A stretch of DNA of 47,365 nucleotides. It comes from Nitrosomonas sp. Lineage in GTDB: Bacteria; Pseudomonadota; Gammaproteobacteria; Burkholderiales; Nitrosomonadaceae. Position numbers and translations under genes: made by a program. Positions 45,138 through 47,365 of the stretch are shown piece after piece; position 1 is the first letter of the stretch; every line of letters starts with the position of its first letter. Under the pieces are notes generated by a model. It was given only the letters and a program-made list of their open reading frames with translations, had not been told where the DNA came from and ran no database searches. The stretch covers positions 1 to 47,365 of the forward strand of contig NZ_JAHBZY010000022.1 in the NCBI RefSeq assembly GCF_019635155.1, read 5' to 3'.

Positions 45138-45997
45138 TAACTAATGGCCCTTATACCTCGGCATCTTGGAAACTCAACACAACCCCAGAAGTTTTTACCA
45201 GAATTCGCTCCCTTTCTTGCTACACGCTTGATCATAGCATTACCGCACTGAGGACAAATCGGTTCCGCAGTAGTTGCAGAAGGTATCGATTCCGGAGCAT
45301 TCTTTTTAGCGGGATCTACCTTGCTTGAAGTCACGCCGTGCGCCTTTTCAATCATAGCCGTCAACATTGATCCATCAATCAGTTCAATATTCTGTCCTTT
45401 GGCAAAAGATCGTGCTTCCGAAGTAAAAACACCTGAAGTGACAACAAATCCTCCCGCTGCCCCTTTTGTAACAATCACACCCAGTAGCTCAAGCACGATA
45501 TTGACCGATACTTTATAAGCGCGCCACTGTTTGCACTGAACAAGAAATACCTCTCCATCCTTTTTAAGCACCAAGTCAATTCCACCATCAGTCCCGCCAC
45601 TGTCATTTTCCACAACCGTAAAGCCTCGCATCCGAAAAACTTCACCAACAAGTAATTCAAAATCTTTCCAATTGATATCATGTAACGGATCGTCCGTTTT
45701 TCTGCTACCGACAGTCCGAACAAGATTCTTACGTTTGTGTTGTTTGAAAAAAGATGCCAGCGCGCCGGATAAAAATAGCAGCGGCAAAATATATTGGCCA
45801 TAATACGCAAACGTTCTACCCATTTGTCCGGCAACCACGCTGTTGATTTGTCCAGGAGCTACTTGGATTGGCGTCTCAAGAACAGCATAAGGTTGCAAAA
45901 GAACGTAAATCGCAACAGCAAGAGCGATTCCCACCCACCAAGGCAATGTTGCAGTTATTTTAAATAAGTCTCCAGCAATGCCATTTCTTTTAGCCAT
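45137..45997 (-). CDS. Membrane-anchored Mrr-type restriction endonuclease with zinc ribbon
   Basis: 286-residue protein with three parts. Two membrane helices stand at the N-terminus (about 18-38 and 63-84). An Mrr_cat domain (about 108-217) has FELLVGEVFRMRGFTV, Asp141 in DGGIDLVLKKDG and Gln154-Cys-Lys156, the D...QxK active site. A C-terminal topoisomerase-type zinc ribbon has Cys248, Cys251, Cys273 and Cys279. Mrr proteins cut modified or foreign DNA; a membrane anchor would place this one at the inner membrane. The ATG at 45997 has GAAGGAG upstream. The HEPN-LOTUS gene ends 32 bp upstream on the same strand, so they may be co-transcribed. Confidence 0.88.
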   Translation of the reverse strand: MAKRNGIAGDLFKITATLPWWVGIALAVAIYVLLQPYAVLETPIQVAPGQINSVVAGQMGRTFAYYGQYILPLLFLSGALASFFKQHKRKNLVRTVGSRKTDDPLHDINWKDFELLVGEVFRMRGFTVVENDSGGTDGGIDLVLKKDGEVFLVQCKQWRAYKVSVNIVLELLGVIVTKGAAGGFVVTSGVFTSEARSFAKGQNIELIDGSMLTAMIEKAHGVTSSKVDPAKKNAPESIPSATTAEPICPQCGNAMIKRVARKGANSGKNFWGCVEFPRCRGIRAIS

Positions 45998-46029
45998 TAT
46001 TTTCTCCTTCAATCGGATGTCAATTACGA

Positions 46030-46866
46030 TCAAGATTTGCGTATTCGATAAAATGTCCGAGATCCTCCATCTGGCAATGCTTTATCCCATATTTCAAACA
46101 GGTTGGACGCAATCAACATTTTTTTGAAGGAATGATGACCATAAGTTGCATTCATCTGAGCGGCATCATCGGCCAGCTGCATATGCACCAGTTTCCCTGC
46201 ATGTGCAAGGCAAGCCCATCCGTCAGAACGGCCAATCTGCATTGCAATGTCACAAAACAACTGTATCAACGGGCTTTGTTGAAGCCACAATAACTCGAGC
46301 TGCTGGCCAAATTCATTTGAAGCCACATAACCGGCTAGTTCTTGCCTGGCTTGCTGCATTGTCTCGGCTACAACTTTCAAATGCTCCCAGATAGGTAAAA
46401 TCTTTTCTCTTTGCTTATCGAGATAGTCACTAGCTTGGATCAAGTTTTCAGGAGAATCGGGTTGCCAGTAGGGCAAGAAATGGTGAACCAGCCGATTGCG
46501 TTCCTCACGCATCATTTCAAAGGCTTCGAGCTGGTTTTCAGCAACAGCGGCATCAATGGTAATTTTAAATGAGGAAGATAACCACGGCTCCCTCAAATCA
46601 CCTGGCCCCTGCGGCTCTTCATCGGATGAAGATAATATTTCGTCAAAATACCGCTGGATGAGTTGCCCCATCATGTCTTTCTGCATTCTGTCGATACGCT
46701 GCTCCTGGTGAAGCGCTAATGTACGAGCATAGCCTTGCACTTTTGAATTTCCCAGAATCATTTTCAGCAAACCCTCGATTTGCTGAAATATCAGTAAGTT
46801 TCTGCCAATTTTACGGAGCACTTCATCTTTCGGGTTTGGCGGTGTAATGTGCTGTTCTCGGTCCAT
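46030..46866 (-). CDS. HEPN-like protein with C-terminal OST-HTH/LOTUS domain
   Basis: 278-residue protein. The N-terminal two-thirds is helical and contains REERNRLVHHFLPYW, with Arg123 and His128 forming an R-x4-H motif as in HEPN ribonucleases. The C-terminal region (about 198-276, RSDGWACLAHAGKLVHMQLA, YGHHSFKKMLIASNLFEIW) aligns by eye with the LOTUS domain of the NYN protein at 42208, sharing DGWA-L, YG-K-L and the SR-Y-R ending. It is predicted to bind and cut RNA. The ATG at 46866 is used; a TTG at 46911 is possible. The Mrr-like gene follows on the same strand. Confidence 0.75.
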   Translation of the reverse strand: MDREQHITPPNPKDEVLRKIGRNLLIFQQIEGLLKMILGNSKVQGYARTLALHQEQRIDRMQKDMMGQLIQRYFDEILSSSDEEPQGPGDLREPWLSSSFKITIDAAVAENQLEAFEMMREERNRLVHHFLPYWQPDSPENLIQASDYLDKQREKILPIWEHLKVVAETMQQARQELAGYVASNEFGQQLELLWLQQSPLIQLFCDIAMQIGRSDGWACLAHAGKLVHMQLADDAAQMNATYGHHSFKKMLIASNLFEIWDKALPDGGSRTFYRIRKS

Positions 46867-47025
46867 CAGGGAATGATCTGTTGTAAGGCATTTTACCTGT
46901 AACGGCACCAATTCCTATGAAGTGAGCTTAGGGCTATCCGTAGTATTCAATTAATTGGCCGAGGAACAGGTGTGTGAAATGTAATAGAATGCAGAAATTA
47001 TCGAGTATCTGGAAAATCAATAGTA

Positions 47026-47202
47026 ATGGCGACGTCAAACTTTTCGGTATTAAGCCAACACGTCGAACAACTGCTTCGTCTGGGTATGCTGGCTGAGAAG
47101 TATTTTGCGGATGATCCAAACACCTGTCTTTTAAAGCTGCGCCAACTAACGGAATCGCTGGCGCAATTGCTGGCGACCCGGACGGGATTGTTCATTTCTG
47201 AA
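47026..47202 (+). pseudogene. Truncated HsdR-like N-terminal fragment
   Basis: About 59 residues, MATSNFSVLSQHVEQLLRLG to ATRTGLFISE, resemble the N-terminal domain of type I restriction R subunits (FADDPNTCLLKLRQLTESLA is characteristic). The frame then runs into a Ser/Asp-rich stretch unlike that family, in the region antisense to another gene, and stops at 47280. No helicase or nuclease domain follows. It is therefore a broken hsdR, cut by a rearrangement near 47203. Confidence 0.65.
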
Positions 47203-47207
47203 AGAAT

Positions 47208-47365
47208 TTATATCAGGTCGTTGGATGATGGTTCTGATTCTGGCTCCGACAATCTGCGCAATCTTGGCCACCGGTCATGAATCCAGTGGTATTCAGATGG
47301 CATTTCTTCAGTAACCACATAGACCCTTTGTTCACCATCACGCTCAGCAAGTAACGCCTGTATAG
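47208..47365 (-). CDS. C-terminal end of an unrecognised protein (runs off the window)
   Basis: A minus-strand frame open to the window edge ends in a TAA at 47208-47210. Its 51 codons read IQALLAERDGEQRVYVVTEE, then MPSEYHWIHDRWPRLRRLSE and PESEPSSNDLI. This is a convincing coding pattern, with aromatic and charged residues and an acidic tail. The family is not recognised. It converges on the broken hsdR fragment, and the junction lies at its 3' end. Confidence 0.6.
   Translation of the reverse strand, partial: IQALLAERDGEQRVYVVTEEMPSEYHWIHDRWPRLRRLSEPESEPSSNDLI

Overview
The window looks like chromosomal DNA of a betaproteobacterial ammonia oxidiser of the Nitrosomonas type. The evidence is an SmbP-like small metal-binding protein (a family described from Nitrosomonas europaea), two PEP-CTERM proteins, the surE-pcm-nlpD order, and a moderate GC content. 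The genus is an inference from gene content, not from a database match.

Region 1 (1-12050) is mostly housekeeping. It holds rpsT, rluB, ybaB, dnaX, the 4.5S SRP RNA (ffs), a GAF/HD-GYP c-di-GMP phosphodiesterase, a TM0106-type RecB-like nuclease, dapE, a DsbA-family protein, lysC and tRNA-Ser(GCU). An IS3-family element sits just after the tRNA. Region 2 (12050-24800) is accessory-flavoured. It holds a UmuD-like S24 protease without umuC, a secreted LprI/MliC-type protein, a DUF4202 protein, a Tat/lipoprotein MsrB, a methyltransferase-like protein, two PEP-CTERM proteins, an RTX-type M10 metalloprotease, an operon of uracil-DNA glycosylase, amidohydrolase and hemerythrin, a lipoprotein alpha/beta hydrolase and an SRPBCC protein.

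Region 3 (24900-37400) has small conserved genes (GFA family, YnfA), an isolated acyl carrier protein/ketosynthase pair, and a three-gene unit of Ddl-like ATP-grasp ligase, GNAT acetyltransferase and DapF-like epimerase. It also has a lipoprotein preceded by a CRP-type site, an SGNH hydrolase, a cysteine-rich secreted protein, a TonB-dependent receptor and SmbP. The DapF-like protein lacks two residues expected to bind diaminopimelate, so the unit may make a small D-amino-acid-containing product.

Region 4 (37440-40076) is the conserved surE-pcm-nlpD cluster. Immediately after it, a 49-bp 3' fragment of tRNA-Pro(UGG) marks the edge of an integrated element (40077 to beyond the window end). The element carries a P4-type tyrosine integrase, a ParD/ParE-like toxin-antitoxin pair, a NYN-LOTUS protein, and a restriction-controller-like XRE protein with C-box operators. 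Divergent from the controller is a PD-(D/E)XK nuclease gene followed by an unrecognised partner gene. Next come a membrane-anchored Mrr-type nuclease, a HEPN-like-LOTUS protein and a truncated HsdR-like gene. It has the character of a defence island. The controller, nuclease and unknown partner, with no methyltransferase in sight, are my best candidate for an undescribed system.
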